Shown: piece after piece, positions 54,712-64,000 of the stretch
How positions within the stretch are numbered: the first letter of the stretch is position 1
How the letters are laid out: the number at the start of each line of letters is the position of its first letter
Source: Akebia trifoliata
Lineage: Eukaryota; Streptophyta; Magnoliopsida; Ranunculales; Lardizabalaceae
Assembly: GCA_017979445.1 (NCBI GenBank)
Contig: CM030706.1
Span: forward strand, 15,982,967-16,046,966
Direction: 5' to 3'
Length of the DNA: 64,000 nt
Made by a program: the position numbers and the translations under genes
Notes under the pieces: generated by a model
What the model was told of the DNA's origin: nothing
Seen by the model: the letters and a program-made list of their open reading frames with translations, nothing else
The model's database searches: none

Positions 54712-57104
54712 ATGGCCACCAACATGAGCCAACTTTGGAGGGAACTATATATCCCTACTTCTGTGTTTGTTCAAGTTTGCAAGAACCCCAACAACCTTGA
54801 CGAGTGTTGTTAGGGAAAAATTATGGTTTACGTTGGCCAAATCAAGGTTGGCCTAAGTTTCCCTCTCTCTCCCTTCCTCAGAGAGGTGTTGAGTAAAATA
54901 AATTGGGCCCCAAGCCAAATGTCTAGTAACTTTTATCGTTTGGTGGAGATAGTGGAGAAAATGGGTATAACTCCCAATGACTTCCTTTCCAAATACAACT
55001 TGAAAGCTATCCCCTAGTGTCCTGGGTATTATTCGCTATCCTTCAATAGTGCAGTAGTTGCATTGATTCTGTGTCTTCCTAATATTGACAAAGGGTGGTA
55101 CAAAAACCCCATGGTTGTCTCTAGGAACTGGGAGTTTGCCTCTGATATTTCTCGTGAGGGATTTAGGGTCCCTAAAACCTTTCAGGATAAGTCTAGTTTT
55201 TAGGCTTCTAGCTGGATCCCATTTTTTGGCTTTATGCAAAGTCAAATCTAATTTTGGTTTTTTTCCTTTTTGTAAAATCTTTTACCTTTTCTGTTATTGA
55301 GTCTAGGAAAGAGCAACGCATAGCATCCAAAGATATAAGGCTAATGGCAGTGGGTTTCCAAATTAGGGTGACCAATAGGATGATCGAAAGAGATCAGACT
55401 GGTCCTTCCCCTTATTTTTTGCCTCGTGCCACTTGTACGATGGGCTCCTTTTGATCAAGCCGAGTATATCTCGGAAGGCCTACCTCCTCTCCCTGCCTTT
55501 CCCTCTCCTCTATTTGCTTTTAGGTCCTCCGAAGTCATGAATATTGACCTCTTAGAGTATTTTCTTTCCCTCACCCCTACCGTTAAGGCTATTCTTCCTT
55601 TTAACCAGGGTAAGAAGAATAAGAAGAGGAATCTGGCTCTACGTACCTCTGTCCAAATTGTAGAGGCTGAGCAATCCGTATTCGTGTGTGGAGAGTAGGC
55701 TACTCCTACCTCTACTTTTAATTCTACTTCTACTTCTACTTCTATTTCTACTATTATTGTTGCTCCTGCTGAGTTTCCTAAGGAGGTTAATGCTTAGGCA
55801 GTGTAGAGCTCGGACACCATTAGGGAGCCTAGTCCTATTCTTGAGTTTCAGCTGTGTAAGAGGCATAAGCTCATATGGAAGAGCTTCAAAAGTCCTTTAT
55901 CCTTAGGGGGTCTGAGCAAAAGGGCCTTAGTGACCTCAAGACTCCCTTAGAGGAAGTAGTTTTCTCCAAGAGGAGTCGTGGCGCCTACATCTAAGATGGA
56001 AATGAGAACAATGATTTCTGGCCCCATTTTTACCATGTCTTCAACAAGAGTAATGAAATGAGGAATCTTGTCATCGTCACCTCCTTACTCTCCCATTCCA
56101 TTTCACTCTAGAACTGGGATGTTATGGACCGGGCCAATGCTGATATAGAATTTGGTCGATTTGTTCATGGCCTCTATTAGGTAATTTTCTATTTTTCCTT
56201 CTCTGCACGTTGTACCTGTGTCTCATTCGTCTAACTGCTTTTTTCTCTTGTAAGCCAACACCTACGATACCCTGACCTTCCTGAAGTGGCGTGAAGTTGA
56301 GGATCAGGCAGCTAACCTGACTAGGGTGTATGAAGAGAAAATTACTCTACTCTAAGGTGAGCTAACCTCCTTAACTAATTCTCTCAAGAGGCCAAAGAGG
56401 AAATGAAGGCAAATTTGGCTCAGTTTTCCAAGGCAAACTTAGTTTTGGAGGTCAACAACAAGAGGCTGGTGAGTTCCCAGGGTGTTCTTTAACTGGAACT
56501 GGCTAGCTACAAGGAGAAAGTATAGAGGAGAGATGTAGAACTGGTGGATCTCCAAGAGAAAGTACAACAACAAGAGCTTGAGTTACGTTATCTCAAGGCT
56601 GGTTTTGAGTCAGCAAGGGTCGAAGCCAAGGTAGCACAAGCCAAGGAGGATGAGGTAGAGACCAAAAAACTGTTAGGTCAATTGTAGGCCCAATGCTCTC
56701 GGGTGGCAGAGAAAATTTCTACCAAGGCCTATCATGAAGGCTTTAAAGTTGCTCGACTTCAGTATAAGAAAGATGATGACGAGGATGACAATGAGGACTA
56801 TGATAATCTTGAAGGTCCTCCCCTCAAGGAGATTCTCAACTAGTCTCGTGACCATGGGCAAGTCCCTCCCTTCTAGTTGGATGAGGAGGGGAACCCAATC
56901 GCTATCTTGGATCGTGTTTTTGGTGAGCTTATGGAGGTTAGGTAGACCATAGACTTGAATCAAGCCAATCAGACCAACTTTTTTGCCTTTGCCAGCGATT
57001 TGCCTCCTATCCCCATTATTGATGTTGATCAGAACGAATCGACCAAACCTCTCAACTCTTCTAAAGCCTCACCTTCTGCCAACCAATCTCTTGTTGCCGA
57101 ATGA
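54712..57104 (+). pseudogene. Antisense extra ORF of the second Tat-type element, with an intron
   Basis: Starts MATNMSQLWRELYIPTSVFV and ends SANQSLVAE-stop, opposite in direction to gag-pol. The N-terminal part (GLSFPLSPFLREVLSKINWA, YYSLSFNSAVV, GWYKNPMVVSRNWEFASD) resembles the putative gypsy-type transposon domain (Pfam Transposase_28). The C-terminal part is a long coiled coil (LVDLQEKVQQQELELRYLKA) followed by an acidic stretch DDDEDDNEDYDN. A 74-base GT..AG intron fits at 56,181-56,254. A + strand TATA box TATAAATA is at 53,875-53,882. Extra antisense ORFs of this kind are known from Tat-type elements. About a dozen in-frame stops, mostly TAG where CAG is expected, plus shifts make it a pseudogene. 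Confidence 0.7.
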
Positions 57105-57780
57105 AAACCTGTCTTTTGGTTTTTGCTGTACTTAACTTTCGCTGCTTTTTCGTGATCTCCTATTTTTTGGGATTTCTTTTGTACGCTTTTCAGAATTAAT
57201 GAAAAGTCTTTACTTTTATGCTAACTGCTATTTTTCTCTAGCTTAACTTGATTTACTAGGCCCTTCAGAAGGGATTTGATCTAGTTTTTGTGTTGTTTGC
57301 ACTATACACTCTACTTAGCACTTCAACAAGAATCTGATCTACTTTTTGCACTCCTTGTACAGTACATTCTATTTCTTCTCCTAGGTTCTACCTTATGTTC
57401 TTACTTAGGTAGAACATTTTCAAAAGCATGTGCATAGTGAAATATCTCTTAGGATTTTAAACAATATGTGCTTAGGTCAAGTAACATTCTGTCTTGGAGA
57501 GATATCTCTAACTTACTACCCTCCAGTAGGGTTCTAACTAAATGTTATGCCAATTAGGGCAGCGTGGGATATCATTCCACTTTGTATACCTTGTTTATCA
57601 AGGCATATTGAGATCATATACCCTCTTATTCACAAGGGGGTCTATCCCAGTGCTTCGTCATTCAAGGCAAACTTTAATCATCCAAATCTTTTCATAGAGA
57701 AGAGATTTGATACCCTTAATCTTGAAGGGACCCAACTTACTGTCCAATTTCTTAAGACAAAGCATGATTGTCCAGCTTTT
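57105..57780. other. Non-coding stretch after the antisense ORF
   Basis: No conserved frame. Contains the degenerate direct pair CCCTTCAGAAGGGATTTGATCT and AGCACTTCAACAAGAATCTGATCT near 57,260 and 57,320. Confidence 0.35.
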
Positions 57781-57784
57781 CACT

Positions 57785-58345
57785 TTACTACTATAGGTTA
57801 AGGAGAGCTACGAGAACCTGACTATTCGAAAAGAGCCCACTTTATGCTCTCTCACTCAGGATAGAGCGTAGCCATCCAACTTTTCACTTTACCACTTAAG
57901 GCAGAGGAGAGCTGCTAGGACCTGGCTCTCGAAAGAACCCAATTCTATGTTTTGTCACTCAAAATTGAGTATGGCCATCCAACTATTCACTTTACCACTT
58001 AAGTTAGGGGAGAGCTGTGAGGACCTGACTCTCGATAAAGCCCAACTTTGTGCTCTGTTACTTAGGACAGAGCGTGGCCGTCCAACTCTTCACTCTACCA
58101 TTTAAGGTAGATGAGAGCTATGAGGACCTGATTCTCGAAATAGCTTTACTCTATGCTCTATCACTTAAGATAGAATGGGGCCGTCTAACTCTTGACTCTA
58201 CCACTTAAGGTATAGGAGAGATGCGAGGACTTGACTCTTGAAAGAGCCCAACTTTGTGTTCTATCACTCAGAACAGAGCGTTGCCGCCTAATTCTTCACT
58301 CTACCACTTAGGGCAGAGGAGAACTACGAGGGCCTGACTCTCGAA
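57785..58345. repeat. Tandem repeats of about 103 bases, first array
   Basis: About six copies marked by GAGAGCTNYGAGGACCTGACTC near 57,803, 57,908, 58,011, 58,114, 58,217 and 58,319, with CACTYTACCACTTAAGGYAG in between. They lie in the 3' region of the second Tat-type element. Confidence 0.8.
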
Positions 58346-58790
58346 AGAGCCTAATTCATTGCTATATTAGTCATGTTAGGGTATGGCCCCGACCAACTCC
58401 GTATCCCACCAATTAAGGCAGAACAAAACCACATAGACCTAAACCCCAAAAGGGCCTATCTTAGTGCTATATTACTCATGACAGAGTACGGCCTCGACCA
58501 GCTCCATACCCTGCCAATTAAGGTAGAGCAGAACTACGTAAACCCAGACCACCAAAGCGGCCCATCTTAGTGCTATGTTACTCTTTCCAGAGTAGGGCCC
58601 CGACCAACTCCATACCCTGCCAATTAAGGCAAAGTAGAACCACGTAGACTTGAACCCCCAAAAAGGTCTATCTTACTGTTATGGTACTCTTTTCAGAGTA
58701 GGGTCCCGACCAGTTCCATACCCTGCCATTTAAGACAAAGTAGAACCACAAAGACCTAGACCCCCCAATGAGGCCCATTTCAGTTATTTC
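58346..58790. repeat. Tandem repeats of about 105 bases, second array
   Basis: About four copies marked by CCCCGACCAACTCCATACCC, TGCCAATTAAGGCA and CCACGTAGACCT. The unit is clearly related to that of the adjoining array (both have TACC/CC..A.TTAAGGCAGA and AAAG.GCC..TCTTAGTGCTAT) and probably derives from it. Confidence 0.75.
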
Positions 58791-59103
58791 CGCATACGGA
58801 CCATCAGCAATCCCAAAAGATTTTTCATTGATAATATCTTTTGAGGTTACAAGTATTCCATGGTCTAGGCAACTTCTGACCGGACATTATTACTAAGTAG
58901 TATACTCCCTTTTGGCCTACTTTTACCATTTTGTATGGTCCTTCCTAGTTTGGACCTAACTTTCCATTATTATATTATTTTATATTCTAGAATACCCTGC
59001 GTAACACTAAGTCTCCTTCTTTGAATTGCTTATAATGGACCTTTTTATTGAAGTAATTCTACAGCCTCTGATGATAACTTTCTAGCCTTATTAGCGCTGC
59101 TTC

Positions 59104-59955
59104 TCACTTCTTTTCTACCACTTTTGATTTTATTATGGGGAAGTTGTTCTCTGTTGCTATTACTACTTCCATTCCATATGCTATGGCGAATGTAGATGTC
59201 CTTGTAAAAGTCCTAGCAGTTGTCCTGTAGGCCCATAATACTCCGTGCATAACTGATTCCCACAATCTTCTTCGTGAACTTCGCTTAGTACCTCTTCTGC
59301 TTCTTCTGTCATTAGGCATCTTAGGAGAGGTCCACCTATTGATTTTTTGTACAGCTTTTCATCCATAATTATGTACCTCTCTATTTTGTCCTTTACACGT
59401 CTTGCTTCCATAGGATCATCAAGCAACAACCCTAATTGTAGGAAGGTGAATATTGGGCTCATTGACCCTCGATTCCCAATCATAGCCACTATATTGACTA
59501 GCTTAGGTTCATCTATCGAAGGCCTTTCTTGGTAGTCTAGTGGTAGTTTTCTCCTATCTCGTCCTGCCAACATTAACGCTATGAAAGCTAATACGTCTGC
59601 ACGTCTGTTGTCCATTCTAGGTATGTGCTCTACCTTTACTTCCCCTACTCGAAGTATGGTGGATATGATATTCTCCAAGTAGAGTTGTATTCTAGGATCT
59701 CGTGCCTCAAAAGTTCCATTGACATGCTTTACTACTAGTTGTGAGTCCATATAGACTATAACTTTTGTTACCCTCAACCCAATCAATGTATTGAGGTCGA
59801 ACAACATTGCTTCATACTCTGCTTTATTGTTTGACGCTCTGAACCTAGGCTTGACTATTTTGTCTATCCTAGAGGCATCAAGAGTGATTAGTACCACTTA
59901 TATACCATATCCTTCCAGATTTGATGACCCATCCATATAGATCTTCTACCCAAGA
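59104..59955 (-). pseudogene. Archaeal-type RNase H joined to an integrase lacking its catalytic core
   Basis: The frame begins at about 59,950 with YMDGSSN, then has RASNNKAEYEAMLFDL, VIVYMDSQLVVKHVNGTFEA and HIPRMDNRRADVLA: a second RNase H with its acidic residues. It continues through YIIMDEKLYKKSIGGPLLRC and VLSEVHEEDCGN, the start of the integrase zinc region. It then passes within a few codons, near 59,270, to GVLWAYRTTAR and FAIAYGMEVVIATE, which lie after the catalytic core in relatives. So the D,D,E core is deleted and a frame shift separates the two parts. Confidence 0.75.
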
Positions 59956-60097
59956 TGATTGCTCATCTCTTGTTCATCTTTAGTGTTCACTAGCTCTTCT
60001 ACCAATAGATCTTCTCTTTTTCCCTTGGAAAGTCAACCAAAAACCATCACTACTTGCCCTTATAATGAAACCCTAGGCTTGCATTCAAGTCCAAATT

Positions 60098-60480
60098 CTA
60101 CCAACTATAACGGCCCATTTTGGCCATTCTGCCTGACCCCATCGTCTTTCCTAAGATTGACTTCAAAGGATATTCTATGATGACTTGCACTCGATGCACT
60201 TGAAAATATGGCCTCAACCTTAGGGCTATGTAAACTAAGATTAGTCCCATCTTCTCGATTCTGGAATACTGCATTTCTATATCGGTGAAGGTTTTGTTTA
60301 GGAAGTAAATGGATTGCTTAATTACTATCTCCATTCTGACCAAGATTAAATTGAGAGCACATTCAAAAATTGCTAGATACAACCCAAATTCTTTCCCAAC
60401 TTTAGGCTTGGAGAGTATAGGTGGTCACCCCAAGTACTTCTTCAACTCTATGAAAGCTAGTTCACACTCTTATGTCCATT
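60098..60480 (-). pseudogene. RNase H remnant of the second Tat-type element
   Basis: MYLAIFECALNLILVRMEIV, YFLNKTFTDIEMQYSRIEKM and LRLRPYFQVHRVQVI follow the Ty3/gypsy RNase H pattern (LYLAVS, SRTL..AE..Y..IEK, LRPYFQAH). A frameshift ends it near 60,100. Confidence 0.75.
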
Positions 60481-60499
60481 TGAACCTGGTGTTCTTTCA

Positions 60500-61250
60500 T
60501 AGCAACTGGTATAGAGGCATGTATTTATCAGAAGACCCATATGAACCTATTTAGAGCTGCGACTATTCCTGCCAACTTTTGAACTTGTTTATGCATTTTT
60601 GGAGAGGCCATCTTTAGTAATGCTTTGATCAAGTCTAGGTTAGCTTCTATCCCTCTTTTCGTAACCAGATACCCGAAAAACTTCCTTGAAGTTAATGCAA
60701 AACTGCATTTTTTGGGGTTAAATTTCATTCTAACCTTCCTTATTCGAGAAAAGACTTTCTATAGGTCAGCAATATGATCTTCTTTCTTTTGCTCTTTATC
60801 AGCAAATCATCAATGTTGACTTCTATTTTGAAGAGCTCCATTACTAACCTTTAATAGATTGACCCTGTATTCATCAAACCGAAGGGCATAACTCTATAAT
60901 AGTATAGCCTTTGCTCGATGATGAAGGTCATCTTTCCTTGATTTGCAATGCTAAGCTGAATTTGATTGTAACTAGAGTAGCCATCCATGAAAGACAACCT
61001 CTTATGACTTGAAGTGACATCTACTAACTGATCAATCCTTAGCATAGAAAAACAATCTTTAGGGCAGGCCTTATTCAGGTTTGTAAAGTGAATAAAAACT
61101 TTGACTTTCTCATTCTTCTTTGGTACCGCCATTATATTAGCTATCCAATCAGGGAACTACTGTTCCTTGATAAATCTTATTTTAATCAGTTTATTTATCT
61201 CTTCATTTACCGTTTCTTTGAAATGAGATGCTAGTCTTCTTGGCTTCTAC
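60500..61250 (-). pseudogene. Reverse transcriptase remnant of the second Tat-type element
   Basis: Blocks on the - strand are VPKKNEKVKVFIHFTNLNKA, CPKDCFSMLRIDQLVD, LSFMDGYSSYNQIQLS and YRVMPFGLMNTGSIY, a degenerate catalytic box VNIDDLLIKSK near 60,810, then KFNPKKCSFAL and KFFGYLVTKRGIEAN. Order and content match Ty3/gypsy polymerases. Stops and frameshifts separate the pieces, and the first residue of the YVDD box is replaced. Confidence 0.8.
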
Positions 61251-61599
61251 TTTACCGGCTTCATAGCTAGTTCAACATTTAAGTGATGGCAGATCACTTC
61301 AGTGTTGATCCCTGGCATCTCTTCTATGGACCAGGCAAAAATATCATTGTTCCTTATCAAACAAGTTGTTGACTCTTCCAACTATTCTGGACCTAGCTCT
61401 GTCCCTACCCCAATCTGCCTTTCTTCCCCTACATCCACCATCTAGATGTTTTCTATGCATGGGGTTTCACTAATCTCAGCCTTCCCCCACTGTAATTCTT
61501 ATTCCAGAGTTGCTTTCACAAAAAACTCCTCCTTACCCAATGTGCATACCTAAGCTGCCACCTGATCCCCTTAGATGTTTGACATCCCCTGAGGTGTTG

Positions 61600-61900
61600 G
61601 GTACCTCAGGACCTGGTAGTATGTTTAAGGTACAACCCTTCATCTCATGGGTCCATCATCTGCCTAGTATAACATTGTAAATGGAGCTTGCCTCGACGAT
61701 CATAAATCTAGTCATTAAAGTTATTAGCCCTACCTGCACAGGCAAGACTATTACTCCCCAAGGTTGGCTTGTCCTCCCATCAAACCTGATCAGAGGGTCT
61801 CTCGCTTGGGTCAATACATTCCTACTAAGACCCATCTTAGAAAAGTCGAGGTATATAGAATGTCAACTGAGTTGCTGCTATCAATCAACACCTATTCTGG
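61600..61900 (-). pseudogene. Protease remnant of the second Tat-type element
   Basis: On the - strand near 61,895-61,860 the reading VDSSNSVDILYTSTF resembles the D-[ST]-G-[AS]-S-x-D-I-L-Y protease motif of this lineage, with the Gly position altered. Several stops follow. A weak but collinear match. Confidence 0.5.
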
Positions 61901-62429
61901 AGGGTTACCACCAATGCGTCACAATGTGGCCTCTCCACACCTTCCTGATCCTTTTTTGAGAAGGTCATAGTCTGTTCTCCGTAAGGTTCCATCTGCTTGG
62001 TGGGCCCACTCCTTATCATATAAATATGCATAAGGTGTTTTACCTATTTTTACTTTAAGACAACGTGATTAATCATTACCCTTCCATCCTGTCCATCAAT
62101 AGGTGGTTGATCTTGCCTTTGATTCCTATCTCGGGGAGGATTTTCTCTCTATTTTTAGGCAGGTCCCTCAATGTACCCTATTCTGCCAACCTTTATACAA
62201 TTTTTTCAAGGCTTGGAACTTGTTGGTCATATGGGCCCATACCTTATGATACTCATAGTATCACTCATCTTGCTTTATTTGATCTTGAAGTAACGGTGCT
62301 GGCCATTCGAAATAAGGTTCATTCTTGATGAGGGATAGGATTTCACTAAGGAGCATGAAGAAGTATGTTCCCTCTCTTCTCTACTCTCTACCTTGCTCAA
62401 GTGGTATCTTCCTACTCTTTTGCTGTGGT

Positions 62430-62760
62430 TGTTAGTTATGGGGCTTCTCCAAGGTGTGTATGACCTTGTTCTTCCCGAATGAATTTCGAGGATCGTCCAT
62501 TAGTCTGATGTATTTCTCTACTTTTTTGAACAGTTCGCTTAGTGTTTCTAGTCTCCTCTTCACAAGAGACTTGTACAATCCTAAACCAGATGGCAATGAG
62601 TTTTTTAACTCTACTACTACCATTCTCTTGTCACAACTTTCCAGGGCCATCACCTCTTCTCTGAATCTCCTCATAAATTCTCTGAAGCTTTCCCCATATT
62701 GCATTCTCATGTTGAGCAAAGTGTCCACATGTCCACCATTCTTCCTGTTTCCAGTGTAAC
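62430..62760 (-). pseudogene. gag remnant of the second Tat-type element
   Basis: The frame contains MQYGESFREFMRRFREEVMA, VVVELKNSLPSGLGLYKSLV and LSELFKKVEKYIRLMD, the C-terminal half of the retrotransposon gag domain. Upstream, to about 63,480, the - strand is degenerate without an open frame. Confidence 0.75.
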
Positions 62761-63518
62761 AGGTTACAAAGGTAGTACATAGCTCCTCAAAGGAAGCTAT
62801 TGGTCCACATGGCAGTTTGTGGAACTAAGTCAACGTGTTTGCCTACAAACTAAAAGGGAAAAGTCTGTACGTCAAACCCTTGTTCCCTTCCCACTTTGTG
62901 AGCATTTGTCAGAAGTAAAATAAGTGCTCTACTAAGTCCTTCATCTCAGAGGAAGGGGTGAAACATGGTGGTAAGAATTTCTTCAGAATCTCTTCCGTTA
63001 AAAACTCCATTGTAAAGGGGGATCTCTGAATGCCCCTAACGGCCTGCACCGCCACTGTACTTATGTCTACACTCTTCATAGTCTCCTTCTCCTTTAAGAT
63101 AATCTATCTGATCTCCTTTCGAGTTAGATCCATTGTGGGTTCAACTCAAGTAGTGACTGTGGCAGCTTTTGTTTCTCCCTCCTCAGCTGGGTCCCACGGT
63201 TGAGAGATGCCTTCTATGTTTGAGGCGTGATCATCTCCGATAGGAGGTAGAGGATCTCACGGTGGGAGATCTTGTTTTACTTTCTACTGATTTTCTAGAC
63301 GTCGACTCAAATTTATATTCTACTCAGTCAAGTCGTCCATCTTCTTCTACATATCCTCTTGCTATTTTCTCATGACTTTTAATATTGCAAAAAGGTTAGC
63401 ATCCACGACTGGTGACACGGGTGAGGGTGCATTGACTTCAATTGTTCTAGTGGGTCTCACCATTATTTTGATTGAAATCAATATGTTGTTGGTGATCCCA
63501 CAAACAATGCCAGATTTT

Positions 63519-64000
63519 TGGGGTTAGATTCTGATGAAAGCGTTGATGGACTCTTCCTTACTATTCCGAAGTCGCACTTTCCACCTCCCTGTTAGCACCG
63601 GCATCGTACTTGCCAAAAACTTTCTGAAGCTTAAGTTAGATTTGTAGAAGAATAATGGTTATCATTGGTCGAACTCTCAATCGACCAAAAGATCCCTGAG
63701 CTTGAGCCCCCTTTGCTATTTATAGACATTTCTTTTGAATCAGGATTTCCCCTTCTCATTAAATGTGATCTTGGAGAATCCCCTGATTACCAAAATCCTA
63801 AATAGAATTGGGATCTTTTGGGTTTTGCTAATCTGGGGAGATCTCCTCCGAGATCTCAGGGCTTGACATGCGAAAATTAGGGTAAGGATATTCTTTGACC
63901 ATACCTTTCCTACCTCGTAGACCAGGTCTTGTCTAGTGTTGTGCTACATTTCTAGCTAGGCGAGGCACTTTCTACCTTGTCTTGCACTGCTAGTGGACAA
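63519..64000 (-). repeat. 5' LTR of the second Tat-type element (partial)
   Basis: Matches the 3' LTR from its TGGGGTTAGATTCTGATGAA end; the rest is beyond the window. The - strand TATA box lies near 63,720. Confidence 0.75.

Larger units (their letters stand above)
53104..64000 (-). mobile_element. Second Tat-type Ty3/gypsy element, - strand, running off the window
   Basis: The segments 53,104-53,490 and 63,519-63,900 are matching direct repeats starting TGGGGTYAGATTCYGATGAA, each with a - strand TATA box in GCTATTTATAGAC. They are the 3' LTR and the inner part of the 5' LTR. Just outside the 5' LTR, on the - strand, lies TCTGGCATTGTTTGTGGGA, comparable to the primer-binding site of the first element. 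On the - strand follow gag (62.7 kb), protease (61.8), reverse transcriptase (61.1-60.5), RNase H (60.4), archaeal-type RNase H (59.9) and a gutted integrase (59.3). The 3' region holds tandem repeats and an antisense gene. The outer end and the target duplication lie beyond the window. Confidence 0.85.

Noticed and set aside
55688..55906. Leu-rich 72-codon frame
   Set aside because: Out-of-frame reading of a Thr/Ser (ACTTCTACTTCT) simple repeat within the antisense ORF of the second Tat-type element.

Overview
The window is nuclear DNA from a flowering plant, most likely a eudicot. It is AT-rich and full of introns, plant microsatellites and nested plant transposons (Ty3/gypsy Tat-type LTR elements, L1-type LINEs, hAT, MULE, CACTA and short TIR elements), and nothing suggests a bacterial origin. 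The species cannot be fixed from the sequence. I recognise one conserved host gene: a 12-exon RAD23 ubiquitin-receptor gene on the + strand (10,833-27,237, 393 codons), whose exons join in frame with GT..AG introns.

Layout. 1-381: end of a large LTR. About 1,600-2,173: CACTA terminus. 3,440-6,720: decayed plant-mobile-domain (PMD) gene on the - strand, split by a 2.1-kb solo LTR (4,565-6,641). 6,825-7,480: GAACTCGAC-type tandem array. 7,660-8,200: palindromic ATCAAGATCTTGAT array. 8,774-10,380: two foldback elements, a long hairpin and a TA tract. 10,690-27,240: RAD23. Intron 1 has a Copia-like PBS and a hAT MITE. Intron 2 has a TIR element with an internal tandem duplication. Intron 3 has a SINE and a PIF/Tourist-like element containing a LINE, which itself contains a truncated hAT. 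Intron 6 has a tRNA-like duplication. Intron 11 has an antisense LINE. 28,190-31,830: microsatellites, a second copy of the intron-3 TIR element carrying an organelle-like GC-rich insert, and another foldback element. 32,260-50,122: a Mutator-like element with a near-perfect 9-bp target duplication. A 15-kb Tat-type retroelement (32,707-47,665, 5-bp duplication CTTGT) has inserted into it, and that retroelement holds a Tourist-like element containing a foldback MITE. 50,123-53,103: intergenic, with a miRNA-precursor-like hairpin and possible LTR debris. 53,104-64,000: a second Tat-type element on the - strand, running off the window, with the integrase core deleted and an antisense intron-containing ORF in its 3' region.

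Apart from RAD23 no intact protein gene is supported. The rest is a layered record of transposon activity. The most informative signals are the nested target-site duplications, a motif shared between the satellite-like array and the MULE, the antisense gene of the second Tat element, and the mitochondrial-looking insert. Domain calls rest on reading motifs by eye; no database search was run.
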